A stretch of 64,000 nt of DNA from Phaeosaccion multiseriatum (taxonomy: Eukaryota > Ochrophyta, other classes): the NCBI GenBank assembly GCA_965112735.1, contig OZ218953.1:1798001-1862000 (forward strand). The letters are read 5' to 3'. How positions within the stretch are numbered: position 1 is the stretch's first letter; each line of letters starts with the position of its first letter. A program made the translations under genes and the position numbers. Positions 52,100 to 63,764 of this stretch are shown here, in pieces. The notes under the pieces were generated by a model, which saw nothing but the letters and a program-made list of their open reading frames with translations, made no database searches and had not been told where the DNA came from.

Positions 52100-53127
52100 T
52101 TGGCTCTGCCTCTTGTATCTTCCTCTTGTGTCTGCCTCTTGTGTCTGCCTCTTGCGTCTGCCTCTTGTGTCTGCCTCTTGTGTCTGCCTCTTGTGTCTGC
52201 CTCTTGTATCTGCCTCTTGCGTCTGCCTCTTGTGTCTGCCTCTTGTGTCTGCCTCTTGTGTCTGCCTCTTGTGTCTGCCTCTTGTGTCTGCCTCTTGTGT
52301 CTGCCTCTTGTGTCTGCCTCTTGTATCTGCCTCTTGTGTCTGCCTCTTGTGTCTGCCTCTTGTGTCTGCCTCTTGTGTCTGCCTCTTGTGTCTGCCTCTT
52401 GTGTCTGTCTCTTGTGTTTGCCTATTGTATCTGCCTCTTGTGTCTGCCTCTTGTATCTGCCTCTTGCATCTGCCTCTTGTGTCTGCCTCTTGTGTCTGCC
52501 CCTTGTGTCTGCCTCTTGTGTCTGCCTCTTGTGTCTGCCTCTTGGCTCTGCCTCTTGTATCTGCCTCTTGTATCTGCCTCTTGTGTCTGCCTCTTGTGTC
52601 TGCCTCTTGTGTCTGCCTCTTGGCTCTGCCTCTTGTATCTGCCTCTTGTGTCTGCCTCTTGTGTCTGCCTCTTGTGTCTGCCTCTTGTGTCTGCCTCTTG
52701 TGTCTGCCTCTTGTATCTGCCTCTTGTGTCTGCCTCTTGTGTCTGCCTCTTGTGTCTGCCTCTTGTGTCTGCCTCTTGTGTCTGCCTCTTGTGTCTGCCT
52801 CTTGTGTCTGCCTCTTGTGTCTGCCTCTTGTGTCTGCCTCTTGTGTCTGCCTCTTGTGTCTGCCTCTTGTATCTGCCTCTTGTGTCTGCCTCTTGTGTCT
52901 GCCTCTTGTGTCTGCCTCTTGTATCTGCCTCTTGTGTCTGCCTCTTGTGTCTGCCTCTTGTGTTTGCCTCTTGGCTCTGCCTCTTGGCTCTGCCTCTTGG
53001 CTCTGTCTCTTGTATCTTCCTCTTGTGTCTGCCTCTTGTGTCTGCCTCTTGTGTCTGCCTCTTGTGTCTGCCTCTTGTATCTGCCTCTTGTGTCTGCCTC
53101 TTGTGTCTGCCCCTTGTGTCTGCCTCT
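52100..53127. repeat. 13-bp minisatellite, about 79 copies
   Basis: Unit CTTGTGTCTGCCT with sporadic variants (gtatctg, ggctctg, gcgtctg). Because 13 is not a multiple of 3 and the unit lacks stops, all three forward frames stay open (LVSASCVCLLCLP periodicity), which explains the long but meaningless ORFs on both strands. Confidence 0.97.
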
Positions 53128-53237
53128 CTCTTTCTCACCTTCACCAGAGCTTCCCTGCGCTCGGCGAGGAGGGCGTGGCGCCTGTTTTACAGAGGTGGAC
53201 AAAGGGGTGCAAGCGCGGGAGGTCAGTTCGTCAGACA

Positions 53238-54565
<1,328 letters not shown>

Positions 54566-54675
54566 GCAGGGACGGAGCAAAAAACCGTCACGCGCTAAAT
54601 TTCATAGCTCTGCCCTTCTGGCGCCAACACTGCCTTCCACACGAAACATACCCCAACAGGCGCCTAATACAATGC

Positions 54676-56271
54676 TCACTTGGTTAAGAACACAGTGGAG
54701 TCTCGGAGATGAGAGGCATCGCTGACGGCATTAGCCTTGGCCGCACTCAGCCGCACCAGCTTTTCCTGTTGCGCCTTCAGCCGCTGAGTCAAGAGCTCCT
54801 CCTGCTGCCGCTGCTGCTCCGCATGCTGTCTGTGGCGGTCCTCCAGCTCTGCCATCTGCTGTTCCGCTTCGCGCTGCATCTGCTCGCGCCCTCGCCTTTC
54901 ACCCTCCTCAGCTGCAGCAGCTGCCAACGCTGCTTCTCTCCTCCTTATCCTTTCGTCCCCTTCCTCCTTGTCTTCATCTTCTCCCTCCCCCCTCCTCTCG
55001 CTCTTTGTCAGATACGAGAGCGGTGCTGCGGAAAGGAGCCGAGGATGGGGGGACGGACTCCTCGGTGGGGGCGGGTGCGTGAAAGCGATTGTAGATCGCT
55101 CCATAGAGATTGCACATCGCTCCGTCTCTTTCTCGCTCTCCCCCTGCAGCCCTCCTCTCTCGCTTCCCTCCCAATCCCTCCTGCCTTCGCCGTCTTCATG
55201 CCGTCCTCCTCGTCTTGAGGGTCTGCCTCTCTCTTGAGCTCCCCCTCCTCCTCCTCCTCCTCCTCCTCCTCCTCCTCCTCCTCCTCCTCCTCCTCCTCCT
55301 CCCCTCACTCCACCCGGGGCCCTGTCGCTGTACACGTGCCTTGGGGGAAGGGATGCCGCCCTACAAGCAGGAGCGGTGTCTCTCGGAGTTCTCCACCGGC
55401 GCGGACTTGCAAGGGATGGCGGAAGGGGCTTTGAGTGGCCGCCATCAGGAAGAGCTCCTTCGCCATTAGTAGCAGGCTCTCGAGGAGGAACGGGTGTGAA
55501 TTGGGACTCTCCCCTGTCTTCGCGACCACCCTTTACGTCACGATCATTGTCCCTCCCTTCGTCGGCCCCAACTTGACCCGCACTCATCCTCCCTACAGAT
55601 TCGGCTACTTCGGAGTTGCTGACTTCACGCTTGCCGTCCCTACTGCCGCCGCTGCTTCTTTCGCTGCCATTGTCTTTGCTCCACGTGCTGCCTTTGCTGT
55701 TGCCCGCGATGTTCCGCTCGGCAGACGCCGACCTGCCGACACTAAGAGCACTGTGGTTTTCTGCTGCAATACGCAGCCCGTCCTCTATGACGTGCTGCTG
55801 CGGACCGGGGGATGGCGGCATCCAGTAATGCTGAGTAGAAGGGGGAAGAGAGGCAGCGGCAGAGTTGCTGGGGCTTGATGCCACTCCGTAGCTCTGCATC
55901 TGCTCCCACTGCTGCTTTTCCTCCTGAGCCTGGGACTTCTGTCTCTCGTTCTTCCTCAGCTTCTGCAGTCGCCTTGCCCGAGCTCTTATTTCGTTTGCCC
56001 TCTCGGTGAGCGGGGAGGGGAGACTGCTTCCCAAGCCACATGCCAATCTGCCAGCGAGCACCCCCTTCTTGGGAAGCTTTCCCGGAGTACTCCACTTCTC
56101 CATCCGGACCTTGGCTGTGCTTTGCTTTTGTCGGTTGAGAGCCTTCTCAACGAGTTGTTCAAAAAAAAAGTCGGGATGGATGTGGAAGCCTTTAAGGTGG
56201 TCGCCGAAATCACAGGGAGGTGTTTGGGCTCGGATTTGATGACTTGATCCGGATTTCGACAAATCCGCGGG
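54676..56271 (-). CDS. Unrecognised coiled-coil protein, 5' end unresolved
   Basis: Open frame of 531 codons plus stop TAA. The frame runs up to an acceptor-like acatacag at 56272, and no ATG lies near its upper end. A good donor (ctacag|gtaagc) at 56322 suggests a 50-bp intron joining in phase to an upstream exon ending SSRGLQ. The protein starts with PADLSKSGSSHQIRAQTPPC, has a conserved-looking segment FHIHPDFFFEQLVEKALNRQ, a basic helix ERANEIRARARRLQKLRKNE, a Ser/Gly-rich middle with a CTC-coded Gly run (55246-55305), and a C-terminal Glu/Gln/Arg coiled coil (QMQREAEQQMAELEDRHRQH). It ends HLRDSTVFLTK. No family recognised; a cytoskeletal or centrosomal role would fit but is a guess. Confidence 0.6.
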   Translation of the reverse strand, partial: PADLSKSGSSHQIRAQTPPCDFGDHLKGFHIHPDFFFEQLVEKALNRQKQSTAKVRMEKWSTPGKLPKKGVLAGRLACGLGSSLPSPLTERANEIRARARRLQKLRKNERQKSQAQEEKQQWEQMQSYGVASSPSNSAAASLPPSTQHYWMPPSPGPQQHVIEDGLRIAAENHSALSVGRSASAERNIAGNSKGSTWSKDNGSERSSGGSRDGKREVSNSEVAESVGRMSAGQVGADEGRDNDRDVKGGREDRGESQFTPVPPREPATNGEGALPDGGHSKPLPPSLASPRRWRTPRDTAPACRAASLPPRHVYSDRAPGGVRGGGGGGGGGGGGGGGGGGGGGAQERGRPSRRGGRHEDGEGRRDWEGSERGGLQGESEKETERCAISMERSTIAFTHPPPPRSPSPHPRLLSAAPLSYLTKSERRGEGEDEDKEEGDERIRRREAALAAAAAEEGERRGREQMQREAEQQMAELEDRHRQHAEQQRQQEELLTQRLKAQQEKLVRLSAAKANAVSDASHLRDSTVFLTK

Positions 56272-56397
56272 CTGTATGTCTCGCTACCTCCGAGACCACC
56301 TCCATCAGGTGGGAAGCTTACCTGTAGTCCTCGGGAAGACGCTGACGGCGATACGAGCTCTGGACTCGGAGACAGAGGTGAGGGCCCTTTAATCACA

Positions 56398-58300
56398 ATG
56401 GGGAGGGAGAGGACAAAATGGGATAAGAAGCATAAGCAGCAGATAAAGGAGGCTGCACGGCTGTCAGTAGCTTTGTATCTTCCGACTACTGGGGGAGTTT
56501 GGATGGTTGATTGCCGCAAAAGGCGTGTTTTAGGCCAATCATTGAAAGCCCGTGACCCTCATCCTCCTTCTCCTCAGGCCCTTTGCAACATCACCGACGA
56601 TGACGTGAGGAGTATAGTGAGATCCCAAGAGCCGAGGGAGAGCGCGCTAAAGGCCGAAAGCATCAGCAGCAGCAGCCACGTGCATCCGGCAGGTGCCGTG
56701 GGTGGGGCAGACCTGCAAGGCGGGGCAGCTCCAGCTACCATCCCCACCCCGAATCTGGCTGCTGCTACGGCTACTACTACTGCTGCTGTTGCTGATGGTT
56801 GTGGTGGTGGTAGGGAGGGGGGGAAGGGTGGTAATGCAGCGCTTGCGGCGGTGGGTACGACCTCAATCGGCGGTGTGCCTTCTGCTGCCCCTCCTACTCC
56901 TGCGGCCCTCCTTTCTCCCGATGGTACGAGGGGTCGGAAGCGAGGCATCGGAGACCCGAGCAGCAGCATACGGGAGGAGAAGAATGAGGTGAGAGACGCG
57001 GAGCACCTTCCTAGACAAGCTTCACCGTGTGGCAGGCGAAGGCCTTCTTCGCTGTTGTGCTCTTGGGAGTTTTTGTTTGGGGAATACAACTGTGGTAGTA
57101 GTTACATCAACTGTGGTAGTAGTATATGTTTTTATGTGGGGAATGCCCATTGTCCCCTGAGTCTCCCCTGCGTCCTGTGAAGCGATCCGGGGGTGAGTAG
57201 GGACGTGAGATTTGGGTACTGCTATACCACTTTGCATTCCTAGACAAAGGAGAGAGGAGGTGCCGAGCTGAGGAGTAGAGACCTCTTTTGTTGCCTCCTT
57301 TTTTCCCTCTTGGACAGGACGAGAATGATAAAGCTCTTCGAACAGTAACCGCGGTAGGAAGAGCAGCAGCAGGAGAAGGAGCAGCAGCAGCAGTAGGAGC
57401 AGCAGCAGTAGGAGCAGCAGCAGGAGCAGCAGCAGCAGCAGCAGGAGGAGGACCAGCAACAGCCGTAGGAGGAGGAGCAGCAGCGGGAGCAACAGCAGCC
57501 GTAGGAGGAGCAGCAGCTGCTGCAACAGTAGAAGGATCAGCACCCACTGCAGCAGCAGCAGCAGGAGGAGGAGGAGGAGGAGGAGGAGGAGGTGGAGGAG
57601 GGGGAGGAGGAGGTGTAGGAGGAGAAGGAGGAGGAGAAGGTGGAGGAGGGGCGCGCGGGACAGAGGAATGCAAGAAGACGATAACAGTGGCGGGCCTGCA
57701 GCGGAAAATTCGCGTCCACGGGCAACTGGCCCTGACGCTCTGCAACGAGAAGGTGCGCCTTGCTCAACAGGCCTACGACATGGTGGACACACACATCAGG
57801 AAGGCGGACGAGGAGCTGAAGCGTATGGAGGTGAGGGAGGGAGGGAGGGAGGGAGGGAGGGAGAGAGAGGGGACGGAGGGAGTACTTCTCCTTACATACC
57901 CTTGCATACACATACTCATGCACTGGCACCATGCTCTTCCGTGCGTGCCTGCCTGCCCTGCAGACCGAGCTTGTTCGGAAGGGCCTGCTACCCAAGCCCA
58001 AGCCTCCTCCCCAGCGCAAGCGGAGACGTAAGGCCTCGGAGGAGCTGTCAGCACGGGACATGCAGCAGCTGCAAAGGGACGCGCCCGTAGACCCCAACGA
58101 GCCAGTCTACTGTGTGTGCAGGTAGGTTGGTGTGTGTGTGGGGGGGGGGTGGGGGGTGAGGGGGGAGGAGAAGGGAGGTGTCTGCCTCCTTCGGGTTTTG
58201 GTTTCCTAGCAGAGGGGTGGGACGCACCGCGGAGTCTGAGTCTACTGGGGGAAGGAAGGAAGATGTGGTGGGAGGAGGTGAGATTGGCTCTGGCTCCTCC

Positions 58301-58341
<41 letters not shown>

Positions 58342-58626
58342 GCCCTTTGCAGGCGACAAGAGTGCTTCGGCCGCATTTGAATTCAAGTTGCCACACCCCT
58401 CCTCAACAACCCCCCCCCTCCACCCCTCTCACCGACTGGTTTCCGCTGCCGCAGGCGAGTGGCCTTCGGCGAAATGGTCGGCTGCGACGACAGCGACTGT
58501 CCACGCGAGTGGTTCCACTTCCGCTGCGTCAACATCTCCAAGCAGCCCATGGGGCGTTGGCTCTGCCCCATGTGTCAGCAGAAGAGAAAGAAGAGGGGCT
58601 CTGGAAGGGCGAGCCCACTTCCGTGA
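56398..58626 (+). CDS. ING-family chromatin reader with C-terminal PHD finger
   Basis: Four exons: 56398-56988, 57318-57830, 57964-58121 and 58455-58626; 477 aa. The last exon is too short to stand out alone but completes the PHD finger. Residues about 335-375 contain CNEKVRLAQQAYDMVDTHIR, the second half of the ING helical domain, continuing RKADEELKRME across intron 2. A basic stretch PPPQRKRRRK is a likely nuclear signal. The PHD finger (417-455) has all C4HC3 ligands, and the aromatic-cage residues of ING proteins are present: Tyr417, Met428, Asp432 and Trp440 in EPVYCVC, FGEMVGCD and EWFHFRC. It should bind H3K4me3 as part of a histone acetyl- or deacetylase complex. The usual first ING helix is not clear, and a 250-residue Ala/Gly-rich spacer replaces it. 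The start at 56398 is tentative. Confidence 0.85.
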
Positions 58627-59055
58627 GAGAAAAAATATCATGACTTGCCTCTTGACGAAATTAAGGCGGATGAAGATAAAAGGGCGTCAAAGGGCGTCGT
58701 CAAAGTGCGTCAAACAGGGCAAAGTGGGTTCAAAAGTCGTCAAACGTCTTCAAAAGTGCCACTCAAACCGTTTTTTTTTTAGTGGTTTTTTGGTGCCTCC
58801 TCGCTGGATTGTAACCGTCATCCCATCTCGTAGCTTCTTGTATCAAGTTGTTGACGTGTGGGTCTCTACATTGAGACGTTGCGGAAGTCATGGAATCAAT
58901 GAGGGTGGCGAATTTACCTCAGCTGCTGCTCGCGTAGAAAGACAAGGCGATGAGGGTGTCTTTTCGCCAAGAAAGGAGGAGGTTGGACAGAGGCCAAGAA
59001 CGAGATCCTTGACGCGGTTTGGAGGAGGAGGATAGGAGGAGGGAGAGAGGGCAGG
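58627..59055. other. Intergenic, 429 bp, with degenerate GTCAAA repeats
   Basis: 58684-58770 holds about eight irregular copies of (c)gtcaaa/ttcaaa spaced 8-14 bp, followed by a T run. Between the ING stop and the RGS start. No gene seen. Confidence 0.5.
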
Positions 59056-61107
59056 ATGGAGAAAGTGGGGGCCGGCCCGACGTGGAAACAGAACCTCAAA
59101 AGGAAGCTCGCTCCGCGGAGAGTCTACGAGAGCATTTCCGCCCTCTCGGCCAGCGGGAGGTCGGGCGGAACGGGGCAGGGATCGTACCAACGAGCGTCAG
59201 AGTCCAAGGGGGAGGGATCAAGCCAACGAGCATTAGAGTCAAAGGGGGAGGGATCGCTTGAACGAGCATCAGCGGCCGGTGGCAAGCCCGTCGGTGGCCC
59301 TCCAGATGCGCAGCAGCAGTCCCGGCAGCAGCGTGCCTCTGTGGGTCTGCTTTCTTCATCTTTGGGAAAGCCTTCTGCCATCGTCAAGGCCCGATTAGAG
59401 AAGGCCGCCTCTACGAGTATGTTCTCAGTATCGTCGTCTAGAAGCCTCAGAAGTAGCGCAGCCGAGAGTGAGCAGCAGCCGCAGCAGCAGGAAGCAAAGC
59501 AACGGGTTACCCCTGGACGCGGAGTCATTACAGCCGGAAGCAAGACTGCAAAAGTGGTGGCGTCAATAGCAGGAGCGACTCGAGGACTAGGGAGCTCCCG
59601 ACGCGGTGCGCCAGATCAAGACGGCGATGGCGCATCTGTCGGAGGGGCCTCGGCGGTGTCTGCCGTGCCAAGTTACGATGAGCTAGACGTGCTTACACAA
59701 GGATGGACTCTGAACGAGATCTCCTGTGACACAGAGGCCATGGCCGCCTTTCAAAGGTACATAGAGGTCAATTTTTGTGAGGAGTCGCTCAACTTTCTCC
59801 GAGCTGTACGCGAGTACCGGGGAGCGCAAGCGCTGTGGTTGGGATCTGTACCTGCAGCTCTGGAGGCGCAAGCAGACGTAGCGGCCGAAGCAGCGGCCAC
59901 AGCCGCCACAGGGGGCATGACAGCAGTGGGGAAGAAGACGGGAGGCGACGCGAATGCAGCATCGGCAGTAGCAGCAGCAGTGCCACCACTGGCAGCGGAG
60001 GGAGAGGAGGAGGAAGCACCGATCGAAGCAGACGGGGAGGCGAGTAGCAAGAGAGCTCGACGCTACGGAGCGAGGTCGCCATGTGAGATAAGCTTGGCGC
60101 GAGTTCTCTCGGCAGCGGCCGCCAACACCGTCCTGGAAGCGAACAATTCAGAGGCGGTAGCACCAGCACCAGCACCAGCACCAGCAGCACCAGCACCAGC
60201 ACCAGCACCAGCACCAGCAGCAGCAGCACCAGCAACACAAGCGGCAGCAGAGCCAGCAGCAGGAGCCAACACCAGCCTTCCACGGAATAGTTCAGAGGGG
60301 GTAGTATTAGAACGCTCGTTGTCACGGTGGACGACGCTGCGAAGCACCAAAGCCGCAGCTGGTGAGCAGCAGAAAACAAAGTCCATGGGCTGGTCTGCTC
60401 TGATGCGAAGGGCTCACACAGCACGCTCAGTGCTGCCAGTCGACGGGCCTACGAAAGACGATGAGGAAAAAGAAGAGCAAGAAGGAGAGAGCAAGCCGAG
60501 CAAGTCTCCTCCCCGCCTCACCGCCTTGTTGAAGTTCAGACACGCCGCCTTCATGGCCATCGTCAGCGAGTACGTGGTGACGGGTGGTCGGAACGAGGTG
60601 AACATTGGAAGCAGGGACCGCAAGGGTGTGCTTCGGTATACGAATAGTCATGGCTTCTGCTTGCTGTCCACAGAAGAGCAGCGGGCAGTGTTCGACGCGG
60701 CAGCTGTCGAGATTCATCACATGCTCGAATCCAACTGGCTCACGGAGTTTCTGCAGACAGAGGAGTTCCGTCAGGCGGTGATGAAGAGCAGCAACAGCTC
60801 CCCATCCACCGCAGAACCGCCACCACCAGCAGGAGCAGGAGCAGCAGCAGCAGCAGCAGTTGCAGTGAGCCCACCCAGTGGCGGCAGCAGTGCATCAAGC
60901 AGCTCTGCGGCCACAATTGTCGCTGGACCCGGCCCTGGCTGTAGCGATGACGCACGGAACCATATCTCTACTCCGTTGCAAGGGGAGGGCAAGCTCAACT
61001 CGGTAGGGCCCGACGGGCATATCTTCGGGTCTATCGAGCAAAACAAGTCGACCATACCAATTATCGCGAGCGGCAAAATCGTGGACGAGATGCATTGTTG
61101 GGAGTGA
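59056..61107 (+). CDS. RGS-domain protein with an insert splitting the RGS fold
   Basis: Single exon of 683 aa. Residues 1-205 are Ser/Ala/Gln-rich with SKGEGS-type short repeats. The first RGS half is at about 209-255: LDVLTQGWTLNEISCD, FQRYIEVNFCEESLNFLRAV. The second half is at about 488-578: FRHAAFMAIVSEYVVTGG, VNIGSRDRKGVLRY, AVFDAAAVEIHHMLESNWL, EFLQTEEFRQAVM. These are the conserved helices of RGS domains, which accelerate GTP hydrolysis by heterotrimeric G-alpha subunits. About 230 residues of Ala/Pro/Glu-rich sequence, including AP repeats coded by CACCAG, separate the halves where other RGS proteins have a short loop. No membrane span or DEP domain is seen. RGS identity is confident; G-protein partner unknown. 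Confidence 0.9.
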   Translation: MEKVGAGPTWKQNLKRKLAPRRVYESISALSASGRSGGTGQGSYQRASESKGEGSSQRALESKGEGSLERASAAGGKPVGGPPDAQQQSRQQRASVGLLSSSLGKPSAIVKARLEKAASTSMFSVSSSRSLRSSAAESEQQPQQQEAKQRVTPGRGVITAGSKTAKVVASIAGATRGLGSSRRGAPDQDGDGASVGGASAVSAVPSYDELDVLTQGWTLNEISCDTEAMAAFQRYIEVNFCEESLNFLRAVREYRGAQALWLGSVPAALEAQADVAAEAAATAATGGMTAVGKKTGGDANAASAVAAAVPPLAAEGEEEEAPIEADGEASSKRARRYGARSPCEISLARVLSAAAANTVLEANNSEAVAPAPAPAPAAPAPAPAPAPAAAAPATQAAAEPAAGANTSLPRNSSEGVVLERSLSRWTTLRSTKAAAGEQQKTKSMGWSALMRRAHTARSVLPVDGPTKDDEEKEEQEGESKPSKSPPRLTALLKFRHAAFMAIVSEYVVTGGRNEVNIGSRDRKGVLRYTNSHGFCLLSTEEQRAVFDAAAVEIHHMLESNWLTEFLQTEEFRQAVMKSSNSSPSTAEPPPPAGAGAAAAAAVAVSPPSGGSSASSSSAATIVAGPGPGCSDDARNHISTPLQGEGKLNSVGPDGHIFGSIEQNKSTIPIIASGKIVDEMHCWE

Positions 61108-61997
61108 ATCATGACGGCGCTGTGTGGCCAGCGAAAGAGCAGGGGCGTTCAATTTTTGTAATCAGAATGAATCACACGCACGCACGCGCGCACACACACA
61201 CACACGTGCTTATTCTTCTCATAGCCGCTGCCTGGAGATGAGACCACAAGTCCCCACCCCCTGTGTGTGATTGGGAGGCTACGATACCATGCAGTAGCCT
61301 GCTCAGCCTGCTCGACAAGTGAGAGCATCGCGCATACGACCATGCTGATTGAGGAGGGCAGTGGTGGGAAGGCTCGTGACATGAGTAGTACACCAAACAA
61401 ACAGAACCCCCCCACTCCGTGTGGAGAGGCGGCGCACAGAGTTATACTACATATGCTTGCGCCCATTTCATTTTTTTTTATAATCAATGAACTGCAAAAT
61501 ATATATGTACACATCTCTACTTCTAACATGGCGGAGAAACGCACGACTACCGTGACAGCCAGGGTGCACGCGTGTTTGTGTTCAGCCTTCGAGCAGGGGT
61601 CTCCCCTTCGAGAATTCCTTTATCGCTCCAAGGCGTCATTTCCAAGCACGGGCCGGGGTTGTAGGCAAGCCAGCAACACACGGTAGCCAAATGGGACTGA
61701 AGCCGGGACTGAGACGAGACGAGACGAGAGAAAGGCTGCCTACCCACGGGAGGCAATGCCCTCTCTCTCCTCCTATTCATCGTCCATCCATCCCATCCTG
61801 TCAAATCGTCTCCGTGTGTGCTGTGTGTCGTAGTCGTCTCATCTCGCCGTCTATATACAGGGGTCCATGGGCCAATATGGACGACAAAGTCGCCGAATCA
61901 ACGCACGTGTTAGGGGTGAAAGATGTGGGGAGAGGGGGAAGGAGAGATTTCCGTAACAGAAACTCCACCTCTTCCCTTCCTTCCCCCTTCCATCCTT
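61108..61997. other. Intergenic, 890 bp
   Basis: CA repeats (61166-61205), an AT-rich patch (61466-61515) and GAGAC repeats (61710-61732). No reading frame with protein-like composition was found. It should contain the RGS 3' UTR and the 3' UTR of the minus-strand SelK-like gene. Confidence 0.45.
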
Positions 61998-62015
61998 CTA
62001 ACACGCGCTCGGTCC

Positions 62016-62390
62016 TCAGCTTCGCTTGGGAGGCGCAGGTAGATCCTTCATTCCCTTAATGTTAGACCCCCTTCGCCCTCCACCTCCGCCCCCCCCGCCC
62101 CCTCCACCCCCTCTCCGTCTTTGTGAGCTGTCGCCCCCTCCGTTTCTTCCTCCCTCTCGCCGCCCACCGACGTTAGAGGCAGCCATCACGACACTAAACA
62201 CTATCAAACCGGTCGCACCAAACCAGAAGAAGGACGCTGCTCCAGCTACACCAGCATAAAGGGCAGGCACCTGGAAGCCCGCCAAACCGACCGTCTTGTT
62301 CAAAAAGCCGAGGGCCCCTGGGCAGGGCCCCCCTCCTCCTCCACTAGAAGCGCTGTCCTCCACCACGACGCCATTGACGATCCTACTCAT
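62016..62390 (-). CDS. Selenoprotein K/SVP1-like small membrane protein (possible Sec at the TGA)
   Basis: ATG at 62390, 124 codons, then TGA at 62016-62018. The layout matches SelK: a short N terminus with [10 protein letters not shown], one hydrophobic segment ([20 protein letters not shown]), then a Gly/Arg-rich cytosolic tail with GGRREGG and a Gly run, ending [19 protein letters not shown]. In animal SelK the tail reads RRMGRINHLRG-PPP-Sec-Gly-Arg. Here the TGA sits at the Sec position and is followed in frame by GPSAC and TAG (61998). It may therefore be read as selenocysteine, extending the protein to 130 aa. SelK acts at the ER membrane in ERAD and protein palmitoylation. I could not recognise a SECIS element by eye, so a Cys-less homologue that simply ends here is the alternative. 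Confidence 0.6.
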   Translation of the reverse strand: MSRIVNGVVVEDSASSGGGGGPCPGALGFLNKTVGLAGFQVPALYAGVAGAASFFWFGATGLIVFSVVMAASNVGGRREGGRNGGGDSSQRRRGGGGGGGGGGGGRRGSNIKGMKDLPAPPKRS

Positions 62391-62755
<365 letters not shown>

Positions 62756-63764
62756 ATGGCCTGCTGCCTCATCTGCTTCAAGGGAGATCCCGTGCCGGAC
62801 AGCAAGTATGGGGAGTACTACGGGAACCCCAACGAGTTCCAGACCGGCATGATGAAGGCGCCTCTCAAGAACCCGCTCTGGTTCCTGGGCGGCTGCCTCT
62901 GTTCGTGCTGCTCCCAGTGCTACCTGCGTAAGCGTCTGCTCGAGCAGGACATGACGAAGTACATTTGTTGCCAGGGTTACTTCCGGTGCCCGTGTGGCAA
63001 CTGCTGCACGCCCGGCGAGATGAAAGAGCAAGACTGCCCGACGTGTTGCCTATGTATTGAGAGCTTCTGCTGCTTGAGCTGTGCGGTGGCAGCCAACAGG
63101 ATGTACACGTGAGTTCTCACTGGGGAAATGTGTGGTACGCGACAGGTTGGAAATCGTCGAATGGAGCAAAGAGCTGGAGTAGTATCTTTGGGGGGGAATG
63201 GAAGAGGACTTGTGGGGCTTCCATTCTATCACCCTCTCACTCTGCCCCCCCCCCCCTTCCCCTCTCTCCTTCTCTCTCTCCTTTCTCCCTCTCTCTCTCT
63301 CTCCTTCCCTCTCTCTTCCCCTCTCCTTTCTCCCTCTCTCTCTCTCTAGCATGGACAAGTACCGCCTCGTGCCGGACAAGTGGGACAACCGAATCATCCG
63401 CTTCAACAACTTCTTGCAGGTGCGAACGCGTTGGGGTAAATTAAGCGCCACCTACATTGGTATTAAGTCGAGCCCTATGTTGTGGTATAGGGGTGTGGTC
63501 CCAGTGGTGCTGAAGACCCAAACCCTGTTCCCTTTCCCCTCCCACACTGGTTCTTCATCTCACGTACTTACTTCTCACCTTTCCCTATTGCACGCACTCA
63601 CGCACTCACCCTTCTTCCACCTCCTCTCTTGTTGTTTCTTGTGTGTCTCCTATCCTGCCCAGCTTCTGTCTTGCATCTGCAATATTCTGGCCGCCTTCGA
63701 GCCCAGTTTCAGGGAGGCCGCGCGGATCATTGATATCATCGCTGAGATCGTCTTCTACACGACG
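62756..63764 (+). CDS. PLAC8-like cysteine-rich membrane-associated protein; 3' partial
   Basis: Exons 62756-63108, 63350-63419 and 63663-63764 with matching phases; donor gtaagt at 63765, so at least one more exon lies beyond the window. 175 residues are visible. It starts MACCLICFKGDPVPDSKYGE and contains clustered cysteines (FLGGCLCSCCSQCYLRKRLL, YICCQGYFRCPCGNCC, CPTCCLCIESFCCLSCAVA), then YRLVPDKWDNRIIRFNNFLQ and LLSCICNILAAFEP. The GGCLCSCC and Cys-pair pattern resembles the PLAC8/cys-rich family found across stramenopiles and plants, which includes small membrane proteins linked to cell-size control and metal transport. The Cys-hydrophobic core could be palmitoylated or membrane-inserted. 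Function in this organism is unknown. Confidence 0.82.

Noticed and set aside
52100-53127. Possible CRISPR array
   Set aside because: Units are 13 bp, directly contiguous with no spacers, in a eukaryotic genome; it is a minisatellite.
61267-61686. 139-codon ORF between RGS and SelK-like genes
   Set aside because: No domain, no repeats and random composition; crosses probable UTR sequence.
61700-61845. ATGA-containing stem candidates as a SECIS element for the SelK-like gene (minus strand)
   Set aside because: The two ATGA sites lack the complementary helix, apical AA and 3' GA quartet in the right places; no SECIS can be claimed by eye.
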